Origin: Pseudomonadota bacterium
GTDB lineage: Bacteria > Pseudomonadota > Gammaproteobacteria > Burkholderiales > Burkholderiaceae_C
DNA length: 64,000 bases
NCBI GenBank assembly: GCA_021799355.1
Contig: JAJZAQ010000008.1
Span: 1-64,000, forward strand
Direction of reading: 5' to 3'
The notes below the pieces were generated by a model. The model saw only the letters and a list, made by a program, of their open reading frames with translations. It ran no database searches and was not told where the DNA came from. Made by a program: the position numbers and the translations under genes. This document shows positions 43,825 to 51,136 of the stretch, one piece after another; within the stretch, counting starts at the first letter, position 1, and every line of letters begins with the position of its first letter.

Positions 43825-44393
43825 TTCTTCGTCTCCGTCGGCGGGTTTTTGGGCGCGGAAGCCGCCTGCGCGGCAGCCGCGGCCCCGGCGGCCAGGCACT
43901 GCGCGGCCTCGCGGTTGCGCCGCTTGGTCAGGCCGGGCAGCTCGACGTATTTCACGCAGCGCCCGGCCTCGCGCTGCACGCACTGCTTGTTGAAGCTGCG
44001 GATGGTTTCGCACGCAGCGGTGTAGTTGCCCGCGCGCAGCTTGGCCGGGATGGTGCTGGCGCACACGGCGCCCGGCCCGACGTTGAAGGCCAGGGAGACG
44101 AAGGCGTCCCACTCGCCCTGGTACATCGGAATGTCGCCCAGGCACTTTTTCAGGGCGGCTTCGGTGGCCGACACGTCGCCGTGCAGCGCCTGCAAGGCGC
44201 GCGGCGGGGTGGTTTTGTCGCCGGGCTTGACCCCGGCGGTATGCCCGAAGCCGATGGTGTGCACATCGGCCGGAGTGGGCTTGTAGGCGGCGTCGCGGTA
44301 GTCTTCGTCCAGCGCGATGCCCACCAGCCCGAGACCGGACAGGGTGAGCGCGGCGGCAAGCACGCGCCCGCGGTTTTGGGGGGACAAACTCAT
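43821..44393 (-). CDS. Phage lysozyme (GH24), SAR endolysin type
   Basis: Encodes 190 residues. A weakly hydrophobic N-terminal segment (about 9-27) resembles a signal-anchor-release domain. The GH24 core follows with the catalytic-region pattern E-D/Y-R-D then THTIGFGHT-like VHTIGFGHTAGV and the LAFNVGPGA block. It cleaves peptidoglycan glycan strands at lysis. It heads the lysis cassette after a terminator-like hairpin. Confidence 0.88.
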   Translation of the reverse strand: MSLSPQNRGRVLAAALTLSGLGLVGIALDEDYRDAAYKPTPADVHTIGFGHTAGVKPGDKTTPPRALQALHGDVSATEAALKKCLGDIPMYQGEWDAFVSLAFNVGPGAVCASTIPAKLRAGNYTAACETIRSFNKQCVQREAGRCVKYVELPGLTKRRNREAAQCLAAGAAAAAQAASAPKNPPTETKK

Positions 44394-44427
44394 GGCGGCA
44401 GCAGGCAAGACCCGATGCCGCCGAGCG

Positions 44428-44451
44428 TAAAAATGGCCGCGCAAGGCGGCC
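44428..44451 (-). terminator. Intrinsic terminator after the cargo genes
   Basis: On the minus strand GGCCGC-CTTGC-GCGGCC forms a 6-bp stem followed by ATTTTTA. It separates the DUF4124-like cargo gene from the lysis cassette. Stem and flanks are nearly identical to the hairpin at 32740-32762, with a different loop. Confidence 0.68.
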
Positions 44452-44473
44452 AGAAAACGGGTTTAAGCCCTGA

Positions 44474-45031
44474 TTATTTGGTGCACCACATCATGCGCAC
44501 GGCGCGCTCGAATGCGGCGATCTGGTCGTCGCGGTCGGCCACGTCATACACGGCGGTTTTGAGTTCTTCTTTGCGCATGAACGCGATCATTGCCTCCGTG
44601 CTGCTGCTGACCAGCGCGAGCAAGGCTTTTTTTGCATCTTCGGCGCAGGGGGCCACTTTGGTTTCCTGCACTTCGCGGGTGAGGTCTTGCATTTTGCCAA
44701 CCGGGCCGGCCAGCGCAATGCGTGCGGTCGATCGCGCCAGGGTATCCACGTCGATCCAACGACCATAAAGCGCAATCAGTTTGCTGGCCTGCGGCGGCCC
44801 CTGAAGGTTGCGATCGGGCTCGATATGCTCGACGGGCTTTTTTGGCGGCGCGGGCTGAGCGTAAGGCTTGCCTTCGCCCCAGATTTTCACATCGGCAGAT
44901 TTGTGAGACGGCGGACAGGGTTCTGCTTGATAAGAGATTCTCCCGGTCGCATCCGTGCACTTGTTCAGCGCCCATGCCGGCGCGGCGACGAAAAACGCCG
45001 CCAGGACGGCGGCGACGATCTGGCGGTGCAT
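44474..45031 (-). CDS. Exported DUF4124-like cargo protein
   Basis: Encodes 185 residues with a clear signal peptide (about 1-21, ending APAWA). The mature start LNKCTDATGRISYQAEPCP matches the DUF4124 pattern; the rest is helical with two more cysteines. The DNA is less GC-rich than the surrounding phage genes. It shares a duplicated upstream stretch, including its ribosome site (AGGGGAGGA), with the next gene. It is probably a prophage-expressed cargo gene acting on the host envelope. Confidence 0.72.
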   Translation of the reverse strand: MHRQIVAAVLAAFFVAAPAWALNKCTDATGRISYQAEPCPPSHKSADVKIWGEGKPYAQPAPPKKPVEHIEPDRNLQGPPQASKLIALYGRWIDVDTLARSTARIALAGPVGKMQDLTREVQETKVAPCAEDAKKALLALVSSSTEAMIAFMRKEELKTAVYDVADRDDQIAAFERAVRMMWCTK

Positions 45032-45044
45032 GTTGATCCTCCCC

Positions 45045-45160
45045 TTAAGCCGCCCGACGCGTGGCGGCGGTGAACTGTTCGCGGGCTGCGTCGTAATCCC
45101 GCGTGAGTTTATCTGTCAGAATCGACAAATCCGCGCGCATCTGCGTATCACGCACCGGTT
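45045..45160 (-). pseudogene. Duplicated 3' fragment of the 69-residue phage gene
   Basis: The minus strand reads the last about 33 codons of the gene at 46061-46270 (QMRADLSILTDKLTRDYDAA... to RRAA stop), but the 5' half is missing. It lies upstream of the DUF4124-like gene, just as the intact copy lies upstream of the zinc-ribbon gene. It is probably a recombination scar. Confidence 0.75.
45049..45145. repeat. 97-bp direct repeat, copy 1
   Basis: Identical base for base to 46065-46161, with the similarity extending to the AGGGGAGGA ribosome site on the low side. The spacing between copies is 1016 bases, and the intervening segment holds one complete cargo gene. Confidence 0.9.
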
Positions 45161-45176
45161 TTACGCATCGAGGCGC

Positions 45177-46049
45177 TCAGCTCTTCACTTGGACCATTTG
45201 TGTGTAATCCTTGCCGTCACCATGGCAATACGCAGACCATGAGGTCATGAACTCCGGCGAATGATCCAGCGAATCAGCAATCAGCGGTGCGCCATTGGGG
45301 CTGATGACCATGTAGTTGCGCACATACGCGCCGAAGCCGTTTTTTGCGGCCAGGTCGATGCACCAGGCACCGGACGGCATCAACAGGGCGCTGCGCACTT
45401 TTGCGCTGTCGGGGTCTTTGAGGCTACCGCGCCAGACCTTCACCGCGGCCAGCGCCATGCTGCCGTGCTCCTTCCAGTCCTGGGGGAGTTGCTGCGCGGA
45501 GAGTATCGACTTGCCGTAATAGCCGGCGTAGACGATGGCCGCCAGTACCAGAACGCCGATGAGGATTTTCAGCGACCGGCTATTGGACGGTTCGGTTTTG
45601 AGGTTCGTGCGGGCTGCAGCGGTGTTCATAGAGCGAACGGACGCCGCTGCCGAAGGGGCGTGCTCTGCGCTGGTGACTGGCGACAGGCGGGAGACCTCCT
45701 CGGTGGTGGGTTCGGCGCTCTGGGCGTCTGGCACGTGGCCGAACTCTGCCGCCAGACGCGCCCCGCGCGGGGTATCGAGCGGGACGAGATTGGCTGAGCC
45801 GCAGGCCGGGCACACGTCATGCCGGGAGGTCAGCCGCCAGACCGAGTAAATCATTCCCGGTATGAGGAAAAACAGCCACAGCAGCAGCTCCACGCCGAAG
45901 GAGCCTTTGGTGTGCGTGGTGGCATACCCCACGGTTCCGCAGTCCGCGCAAACCTTTTTCACCTTCGGCTGCCGGGGTTGCATGCCTTTGTAGAGCACGA
46001 CACCGACCGCCAAGATGAAGGTGACGAGCAAAAAAACGCCGATGTCCAT
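45177..46049 (-). CDS. Zinc-ribbon membrane cargo protein
   Basis: Encodes 290 residues. A first helix (about 3-20) is followed by a zinc ribbon CADCG...CPACG (C34, C37, and the later pair near 80-83) interrupted by a hydrophobic hairpin (about 52-68). A second membrane helix (about 160-180) leads to a probably periplasmic C-terminal domain with LKDPDSAKVRSALLMPSGAWCIDL. The DNA is lower in GC than the rest of the phage. It is flanked by the 97-bp repeats. The function is unknown; superinfection exclusion or host modification is possible. Confidence 0.7.
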   Translation of the reverse strand: MDIGVFLLVTFILAVGVVLYKGMQPRQPKVKKVCADCGTVGYATTHTKGSFGVELLLWLFFLIPGMIYSVWRLTSRHDVCPACGSANLVPLDTPRGARLAAEFGHVPDAQSAEPTTEEVSRLSPVTSAEHAPSAAASVRSMNTAAARTNLKTEPSNSRSLKILIGVLVLAAIVYAGYYGKSILSAQQLPQDWKEHGSMALAAVKVWRGSLKDPDSAKVRSALLMPSGAWCIDLAAKNGFGAYVRNYMVISPNGAPLIADSLDHSPEFMTSWSAYCHGDGKDYTQMVQVKS

Positions 46050-46060
46050 TTTTCCTCCCC

Positions 46061-46270
46061 TCAGGCCGCCCGACGCGTGGCGGCGGTGAACTGTTCGCGG
46101 GCTGCGTCGTAATCCCGCGTGAGTTTATCTGTCAGAATCGACAAATCCGCGCGCATCTGCGCGTCCCAGACGCGGTCGTCCGGGGCGGTGAGCGCGGACA
46201 GGGCGCGCCAGCAGGCGGCGATTTCGTCCATCGCGTCCAGCGCGGCGGAGGCTGCGGCGTTGAGGTGCAT
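46061..46270 (-). CDS. Small helical phage protein, intact parent of the duplication
   Basis: Encodes 69 residues, predicted all-helical (ALDAMDEIAACWRALSAL, ADLSILTDKLTRDYDAAREQF). Its 3' half is duplicated at 45045-45160. The stop lies 11 bases before the zinc-ribbon gene start. The function is unknown. Confidence 0.6.
   Translation of the reverse strand: MHLNAAASAALDAMDEIAACWRALSALTAPDDRVWDAQMRADLSILTDKLTRDYDAAREQFTAATRRAA
46065..46161. repeat. 97-bp direct repeat, copy 2
   Basis: The parent copy, within the 3' half of the intact 69-residue gene; identical to 45049-45145. Confidence 0.9.
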
Positions 46271-46283
46271 GGCCGGCCTCCTT

Positions 46284-46526
46284 TCAGCGCGCGGCCTGCG
46301 CCGCGTCGCGGGCTTCGCTGGCTTCGAGGTAGCGCTGGCGCACGGCCTCGAATACGCGGTTGGCGTCGGCGCGGCGCCGGCGGGCGGCCAGCAGGGCTTG
46401 CTGCGCCTCGCGCACGTGCAGATCGGCCAGTTCCAGGCGGTATTGGGCGTCGCGCTTGGCTTCCCACAGTTCGGCGACTTCGGCGGCGGTGGGCACCGCC
46501 GCCGCGGGGCGTTGGGCGGCGATCAT
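46284..46526 (-). CDS. Small coiled-coil phage protein
   Basis: Encodes 80 residues, almost wholly a charged helix or coiled coil (VAELWEAKRDAQYRLELADLH through RRRRADANRVFEAVRQRYLE). It begins 3 bases after the rha stop and ends 13 bases before the 69-residue gene. No family recognised. Confidence 0.58.
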   Translation of the reverse strand: MIAAQRPAAAVPTAAEVAELWEAKRDAQYRLELADLHVREAQQALLAARRRRADANRVFEAVRQRYLEASEARDAAQAAR

Positions 46527-46529
46527 GGC

Positions 46530-47108
46530 TCAGCCCTCCTGCGCGAAGGGGGCGCCGGCCAGCGGCGGGATGTCGCTGAGGTCGAGGTCGAGCGGCTGCT
46601 GGCGCGGGTCGCTGGCCGGGCGCGGCGCGGCGGCGGCGGCCTGCGCGCGCTGCTGCAGGGCGCGGGCTTCGCGCCGGGCGTAGGCGATGACCTGGCGGTC
46701 GCGCAGCCGCAGCTCGCGCAGCAGGCGCAGGGCTTCGCGCTCGGCTTTTTCGGCGCGGCGGTCGGTGCGCTGCTTGAGCTCGGCTTCCATGCGGCTGAAT
46801 TCGGCGATGAAGGCTTCGCGCATCGCCGCGGCCTTGGCCCCGGTGAAGCCCATGATGAGCATCATCGCGCCGTCACGGGTCATGTGCACCAAGGGCTGCG
46901 GCTTGCCCTGCTCATTGACGTAGGACGACTGCTGAAAATTGAGCCGTCGAAAGTCGTCGCTGCATTCGAGGTTGCGAATGGACTGCAGGACGTTGCGGTG
47001 CTGCTTGCCGAAGGCTTCGGCGACGATCAGGCTGGTGGTGGTGACGTGGCCGTTTTCGACCAGAACGAGCGGGTTCTGGCTGGGCCGGGAGAAGACGAGG
47101 TGGTTCAT
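46530..47108 (-). CDS. rha: Rha-family phage regulatory protein
   Basis: Encodes 192 residues. The N-terminal Rha domain (about 10-100) is clear: PLVLVENGHVTTTSLIVAEAFGKQHRNVLQSIRNLECS, then NEQGKPQPLVHMTRDGAMMLIMGFTGAKAA. A charged helical C-terminus follows. Rha proteins regulate lysogeny-related genes and are often paired with antirepressor-type domains. The gene is preceded by a highly structured stretch (47124-47220) and a terminator, so it starts its own transcription unit. Confidence 0.88.
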   Translation of the reverse strand: MNHLVFSRPSQNPLVLVENGHVTTTSLIVAEAFGKQHRNVLQSIRNLECSDDFRRLNFQQSSYVNEQGKPQPLVHMTRDGAMMLIMGFTGAKAAAMREAFIAEFSRMEAELKQRTDRRAEKAEREALRLLRELRLRDRQVIAYARREARALQQRAQAAAAAPRPASDPRQQPLDLDLSDIPPLAGAPFAQEG

Positions 47109-47123
47109 GACATGCTCCAGTGA

Positions 47124-47220
47124 CGGTTTTGAACCGCCCGCCCCGTTCCAATGGGGTGGGCGACCGAAACGGGAGTTGGAACTACCGGTGGAGCACCGGC
47201 GAGCCTTGCGGCTCCTCCCG
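47124..47220 (-). ncRNA. Multi-hairpin leader element upstream of rha
   Basis: The stretch can form a 10-bp hairpin (47135-47144 with 47153-47162). It can also form a three-way junction: CGGGAG (47170-47175) pairs with CTCCCG (47215-47220) around two hairpins, CCGGTG/CACCGG (47185-47199) and GAGCC/GGCTC (47201-47214). A small CGGTT/AACCG hairpin (47124-47136) follows towards rha. Pairings were checked base by base; no known RNA family is recognised. It is probably part of the rha 5' leader on the minus strand. Confidence 0.45.
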
Positions 47221-47252
47221 CCCGGCCGCCCGTAACTGGGCATTCAGGCGAC

Positions 47253-47283
47253 AAAAAAGCCGCGTGCAAACGTCTGCGCGGCT
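47253..47283 (-). terminator. Intrinsic terminator at the end of the early operon
   Basis: On the minus strand AGCCGCG and CGCGGCT form a 7-bp stem with a 12-base loop, followed by TTTTTTG. It lies after the mor and 57-residue genes and before the rha leader, closing the early transcript. Confidence 0.8.
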
Positions 47284-47388
47284 CTCGCCGCTCCACTTCG
47301 GGGTTCCAATCCCGGCTGCCGTTGTTTGCGGCAGCGGGGGAAGTGTCCCGTTTTCTGGCGGCGGCGTCAAGCGGTTTTTGCGCGGGCG

Positions 47389-47562
47389 CTACAGCGCGAC
47401 GGCGGCCAGCAGCGCGGCCAGCGCGGCTTCGAAGCTGAACACGGCCCCGAGCAACGCGAGGTTGCGCAGCCAGACGATGGGTCGCTCGGCAACGAATTCA
47501 CTCGCGCCGGCATAGGTGAGCAGCGCGGCGAGCAGCAAGAGTTTGGCGGCAAGGGTGAGCAT
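47389..47562 (-). CDS. 57-residue membrane protein after mor
   Basis: ATG at 47562, 13 bases after the mor stop. The product starts MLTLAAKLLLLAALLTYAG, has a short polar middle (EFVAERPIVWLRN) and ends with a second hydrophobic helix. The stop is TAG. It is too short for most gene finders, but spacing and hydrophobic profile support it. The function is unknown. Confidence 0.55.
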   Translation of the reverse strand: MLTLAAKLLLLAALLTYAGASEFVAERPIVWLRNLALLGAVFSFEAALAALLAAVAL

Positions 47563-47574
47563 GGGCGGGCGTCC

Positions 47575-47961
47575 TCAGGTTTGTTCGGCGGGCTGGGGGG
47601 TGGGCTCAGGCAGGAACAGCCGGCACTGGCGGCGCTCGGCGTCGGCGGCGCGCATGCGCTTGACGATGGCGTAGACCCACACCTTGGAGATGCGGTATTT
47701 GCGGGCCAGCTCGGCGTGGTTGTGGCCGTTGAAGTCGGCCCAGATGCGCAGGTCGCGCTCGTAGCGCTGCAGGGTGTCGGCCTTGGGGATGTAGACGGCG
47801 TCGCCGCCCCAGTGCTGGGCGAAGGCGTACATGACTTCGTGCCCGACGTGGGCGGCGATCTCGGGCTCCAGGCCGACGGTGCGGCGCAGGGTGTCGGCAA
47901 CGAGGTCGCGCAGGGCGGCGAGCATTTCGGGGGGCTCGCGCAGCGGGGTGTCTTCGGTCAT
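47575..47961 (-). CDS. mor: Mor-family transcriptional activator
   Basis: Encodes 128 residues. An N-terminal dimerisation region precedes a helix-turn-helix seen in HNHAELARKYRISKVWVYAIVKRMRAAD, typical of Mor/C activators. It probably activates middle/late phage promoters that lack a -35. It ends the long early operon that starts with ner. Confidence 0.88.
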   Translation of the reverse strand: MTEDTPLREPPEMLAALRDLVADTLRRTVGLEPEIAAHVGHEVMYAFAQHWGGDAVYIPKADTLQRYERDLRIWADFNGHNHAELARKYRISKVWVYAIVKRMRAADAERRQCRLFLPEPTPQPAEQT

Positions 47962-47993
47962 CGGGGTTCTCCTTGCGGTCGGCGGCGCTTGTG

Positions 47994-48407
47994 TCAGCGC
48001 TTGGCGCCGGGGCGGCGGGGGCCGGGGGGCGCGCCTGAATCGAAAAGTCGTTTCAACTCGCGCAGCGCGGCGGCCACGCGCTCGGGCGGTGCTTTGGGCC
48101 AGGCCAGCGCAGGCGGCGCGGGGCGCGATGGCAGGGCGCGGATGAGCTGCGCAGGGGCGGGCCAGCGCTCGATCTGCACGGCGAGTTGCCGGAAGGCGGC
48201 TTGCAGCCGCGGGGCGTCGGCAGCGGCGTCCCAGGCGATGTTGAGTTCCATGAGGGCTTCGGCCCAGGCGGCGGCGGTGAGGGCGATGGTCTCCGCCGGA
48301 GGCTGGCCCGGCAGGGACAGGGCGACCAGGCGCTGCAGGCCGCCGGCGACTTCGGCCAGCAGCCATTGCGGGGGGATGGGCGCGGGCTTGAGCATGGCGG
48401 CGTTCAT
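47994..48407 (-). CDS. Early phage protein, unknown
   Basis: Encodes 137 residues, Ala/Pro-rich and helical (PPQWLLAEVAGGLQRLVALSL, QAAFRQLAVQIERWPAPAQLI). The start overlaps the upstream stop by 4 bases. The FRQLAVQIERWPAPAQLIRAL stretch resembles the N-terminal part of some phage replication-accessory proteins, but no firm family can be given. Confidence 0.55.
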   Translation of the reverse strand: MNAAMLKPAPIPPQWLLAEVAGGLQRLVALSLPGQPPAETIALTAAAWAEALMELNIAWDAAADAPRLQAAFRQLAVQIERWPAPAQLIRALPSRPAPPALAWPKAPPERVAAALRELKRLFDSGAPPGPRRPGAKR

Positions 48408-48832
48408 TTGAGGTTTTCCAGCGCGGCAAAGGCGGCGGCGGTTTTGCTGCCCGCGCCGCGGCGGGGCGCGGCGGGCTGCGATGCGGCCGGGGCGTCTGGG
48501 GTGTTGTCGAGCACGCGCCGCAGGTAGTTGTGGTTTTTGAGCGGGGCGCCGGGGCCTTTGGCGCGGATGGCCTCGACGGTTTCGATCAGCGCGGCGGCCA
48601 GGCGGGGGCCGGGAGCGGCCAGGGCGAGCACGTCGCGGGCGAGCTGCAGGGCGCGGGCGTTGCGCAGGTCTTGCTTTTCGGGGCGGAACAGGCCGATGTA
48701 GCCGACCAGCGGGCGCGCGGTTTCGGCATCGATCGCAGCCAGCAGGGCGAGCAGCTCGCGCCCGGCGTCGTCTTGCACGATGGCTTCGAGATCCAGATGG
48801 GCGTGGCACACGGGGCAGCGGCCGAGGTTCAT
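48404..48832 (-). CDS. Early phage protein with zinc-knuckle N-terminus
   Basis: Encodes 142 residues. The start CPVCHAHLDLEAI is a possible metal-binding motif. The middle LVGYIGLFRPEKQDLRNARALQLARDVL is a pattern seen in other phage early proteins. The tail is Ala/Lys-rich. It is coupled to both neighbours by 4-base overlaps. The function is unknown. Confidence 0.6.
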   Translation of the reverse strand: MNLGRCPVCHAHLDLEAIVQDDAGRELLALLAAIDAETARPLVGYIGLFRPEKQDLRNARALQLARDVLALAAPGPRLAAALIETVEAIRAKGPGAPLKNHNYLRRVLDNTPDAPAASQPAAPRRGAGSKTAAAFAALENLK

Positions 48833-49509
48833 GCCGAGAGTCCTTTGAGGTAGCGTTGCAGCCAGGCGATGACGCGGTCGGCCTCTTCCGGGGTGAGCCA
48901 GCGGTCGCTTTCTTCCTGGCAGGTTTCCCATGCCGCCGTGGCGGCGGTGATGGCACCTGGGGGTAGGCCTTTTTTCGCCGCGATGGCATCACACAGCCGG
49001 TCGATGGTCTGGCGGCGCTGCATCCCCATGGGGTAGAGGCTTTGTCTGACCTTCTCCACATCGATGGGCGGGGTGGCGTGGCGGCGGCGGTCGTATTCGA
49101 GGGCGGCGATGACTTTGCCGGCCTGGTCAGCGCGCAGCCATTGCACTTTGGTGACGCCGCACAGGCGCAGGGCCAGGGCGTCGGCATAGGCCCAGTGCAC
49201 GGCGCCGCCTTGGCGGTGGCCTTTTTCGGCGAGCAGGGCTTCGATTTTGGCGAGTTGCGCGTCGGAGATTTTTTCGGGATGGGCCGAGCCGCCGGGGCGC
49301 TTGCCGCGCTGGGGGCGGTGCGCGGGGGAGAAGCCCAGGCGCAGGAATTCGTTCATCAGGGCGGCGAGTTCGGGCACGGTGCAGTCGCCGGCGCTGGTTT
49401 TGCCGGTGACGCGCTGGAGCACGGCGCGGTAGGTGGCCTCGTCCATGCCGAGCTGGGCGCGGGCGATGTGCGCTTTGGCGATGAGGGTTTTGCGGCGGTC
49501 GGCGCTCAT
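48829..49509 (-). CDS. gemA: GemA-like regulatory protein (DUF1018, Mu gp16)
   Basis: Encodes 226 residues. The family start is clear: RRKTLIAKAHIARAQLGMDEATYRAVLQRVTGKTSAGD, then ELAALMNEFLRLGF and ISDAQLAKIEALL. GemA modulates host gene expression and DNA topology during Mu growth. It lies late in the early operon with 4-base overlaps to both neighbours. Confidence 0.9.
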   Translation of the reverse strand: MSADRRKTLIAKAHIARAQLGMDEATYRAVLQRVTGKTSAGDCTVPELAALMNEFLRLGFSPAHRPQRGKRPGGSAHPEKISDAQLAKIEALLAEKGHRQGGAVHWAYADALALRLCGVTKVQWLRADQAGKVIAALEYDRRRHATPPIDVEKVRQSLYPMGMQRRQTIDRLCDAIAAKKGLPPGAITAATAAWETCQEESDRWLTPEEADRVIAWLQRYLKGLSA

Positions 49510-49745
49510 GCGGCGGCCTCCGGCGCGACGGGCGCGGGGATGTGGGTGGCCTGGTACCACCAGACGTCGCCGCGGCGGGTGCAGGCGATGGCCCAGCCGT
49601 TGGCGCGCAGCTCGGCGATGATGGAGTTGACGGCGCAGACTTGGGCGCCTTGGACGATGTCCAGGGTGCTGTGGGCGCGGCCGTCAGCCAGCACGGCGGC
49701 AACGCGCTGCAGGCGCGGGCTGGCTTCGATGCGGGCGTAGTGCAT
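49506..49745 (-). CDS. Small winged-helix-like early protein
   Basis: Encodes 79 residues. LQRVAAVLADGRAHSTLDIVQGAQVCAVNSIIAELRANGW fits a short winged helix of the kind used to read arginine- or DNA-responsive switches. It overlaps gemA by 4 bases. The ATG at 49745 is preferred over an in-frame start at 49769. About 220 bases upstream to the HU gene hold no gene. Confidence 0.6.
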   Translation of the reverse strand: MHYARIEASPRLQRVAAVLADGRAHSTLDIVQGAQVCAVNSIIAELRANGWAIACTRRGDVWWYQATHIPAPVAPEAAA

Positions 49746-49966
49746 GGCGGTCTCCGGGGTTCGGGTCACGACGCAGGGCTCGGGCGGCGGTGTCCAAGCG
49801 CTGGGTGGTGACGGCGCGACGGGAGGTGTCGGGGCGTCGCGCCGGCCGCGTCACCGGGCGAAGGAGGCGCCCGGCCGCGGCTGCAGGGGGTTACCTGTTG
49901 GGAGGTGGAGCCGTCCTCCCCCACCGGCGGCGCCACCCCCTGCTGGGCGCGCGTCCGGCGGTCGCG

Positions 49967-50254
49967 TCAGGATGTTTTGGGGTTGAGGGTGTGGCGCAGC
50001 CCGAGGGTCGGCTTGAAGGCGACGCTGTGGGTGGCACCGACGGACAGCACGGCGCCGGTGCGCGGGTGCCGTGTCTGCCGTGCGGGCAGGGTGCGCACGC
50101 GCAGGGTGCCGATGTCGTGCAGGCGCATTTCGCGGCCGGCGGCGAGTTCTTCGCGGGCAATGTCGCCCAGCGCGTCGACGAAGGCGGCGGCTTGCTGGGC
50201 GGTCAGCCCGGTGCGGCGGGCCAGGGCGGAAACGACTTGGGTTTTGGTGTCCAT
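49967..50254 (-). CDS. Phage-encoded HU-family DNA-binding protein
   Basis: Encodes 95 residues. The HU/IHF fold is visible: LARRTGLTAQQAAAFVDALGDIAREELAAG, then IGTLRVRTLPARQTRHPRTGAVLSVGATHSVAFKPT, with the DNA-binding arm in the middle. It bends DNA and may assist transposition, since Mu needs HU/IHF at its ends and enhancer. ATG 50254 is chosen over an upstream TTG. Confidence 0.85.
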   Translation of the reverse strand: MDTKTQVVSALARRTGLTAQQAAAFVDALGDIAREELAAGREMRLHDIGTLRVRTLPARQTRHPRTGAVLSVGATHSVAFKPTLGLRHTLNPKTS

Positions 50255-50297
50255 GTTCGGGTTCTCCAAGGGGTTGAAAAGGGGTTTTGCGGGCGGG

Positions 50298-50768
50298 TTA
50301 CTTGGCCTTTTTGGCCTTTTTGCCGTCGCCTTCTGGGCGCAGGGCGCGCAGGGTCAGGCGCGGGGTGACGCTGACGGTGAGGCAGTCGCGGATGGGGGTG
50401 GCGATGGGGCTGTCGCCGTCGCTGGCGAGCTGCTGCAGCGCGGCGGTGGGCTTGTAGGCGACTTCCTCGATGACGCACTCGGCCCACAGCGGCCCGAGCA
50501 CGCCGCGCAGCCGTTCGGCATCGGCGATGCGGGTGGTGGTGGCCAGCGACAGGGTGGCGCTGCACAGGCCGGGGATTTCGGCGCGGCCACCGGCGGGCAG
50601 GAGCTTTTCGAGCAGGGCTTTGTGGGTGTCGAGCTCGGCTTTGAGCACTTCGATCTGGGCCTGCACGGCCCAGGCGCGCTCGACGCGATTCTGAATGTCG
50701 CGCGGCAGCAGGGCTTCGGCGCCGTCAGCGGAAATGAGGCGGGGAACGGGGGTTTTGAGCACGGTCAT
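50298..50768 (-). CDS. Early phage protein with coiled coil, unknown
   Basis: Encodes 156 residues. A coiled coil (about 25-58: DIQNRVERAWAVQAQIEVLKAELDTHKALLEKLLP) is followed by a beta-rich part and a Lys-rich end (KKAKKAK). It lies in the position where other Mu-like phages have Gam or related nucleic-acid-binding proteins, but the sequence is not clearly Gam. Confidence 0.6.
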   Translation of the reverse strand: MTVLKTPVPRLISADGAEALLPRDIQNRVERAWAVQAQIEVLKAELDTHKALLEKLLPAGGRAEIPGLCSATLSLATTTRIADAERLRGVLGPLWAECVIEEVAYKPTAALQQLASDGDSPIATPIRDCLTVSVTPRLTLRALRPEGDGKKAKKAK

Positions 50769-50783
50769 GATGTCTTTCTCGGG

Positions 50784-51125
50784 TTAGATGGCGCGCAGAC
50801 CGGGCGCGGTGTGTGTTTCTTCCCAGCGCACGCGGCAGCCGTGCACGTCGGCCTGGCGGGTGGCGTGGGTGGCGGTGGTCTGGACCGTCCAGGCCGCGCC
50901 CAGGGCGCCACAGCGCCAGGAGGGGGCGATGGTGAGGATGGGGCGGTCGCTGCTGGCGTCGATGCCTTTGACCGACAGGCCCAACGCCTGCAGCCGCAGC
51001 ATGGCGAGCTGCACGCGGGCCATGCGCTGGCGCACGGCTTGGCGGGCGGCGATGCGCCGGGCGCGCTGCTCGGCGGTTTCGCCGGGGATGAGGGCCACGT
51101 CGGTGTATGTGGCAGTGTCAGGCAT
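50784..51125 (-). CDS. Early phage protein, unknown
   Basis: Encodes 113 residues with AAGGAGA upstream of the ATG. The N-terminal half is a basic helix (QRARRIAARQAVRQRMARVQLAML); the C-terminal half has strands with two cysteines (WRCGALGAAWTV, VHGCRVRWEE). No family recognised. Confidence 0.55.
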   Translation of the reverse strand: MPDTATYTDVALIPGETAEQRARRIAARQAVRQRMARVQLAMLRLQALGLSVKGIDASSDRPILTIAPSWRCGALGAAWTVQTTATHATRQADVHGCRVRWEETHTAPGLRAI

Positions 51126-51136
51126 GGTGTCTCCTT

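Noticed and set aside
47281-47345. tRNA-like element (GGTTCCAATCCC block)
   Set aside because: Resembles a T-arm, but no acceptor, D-arm or anticodon stem can be built on either strand.
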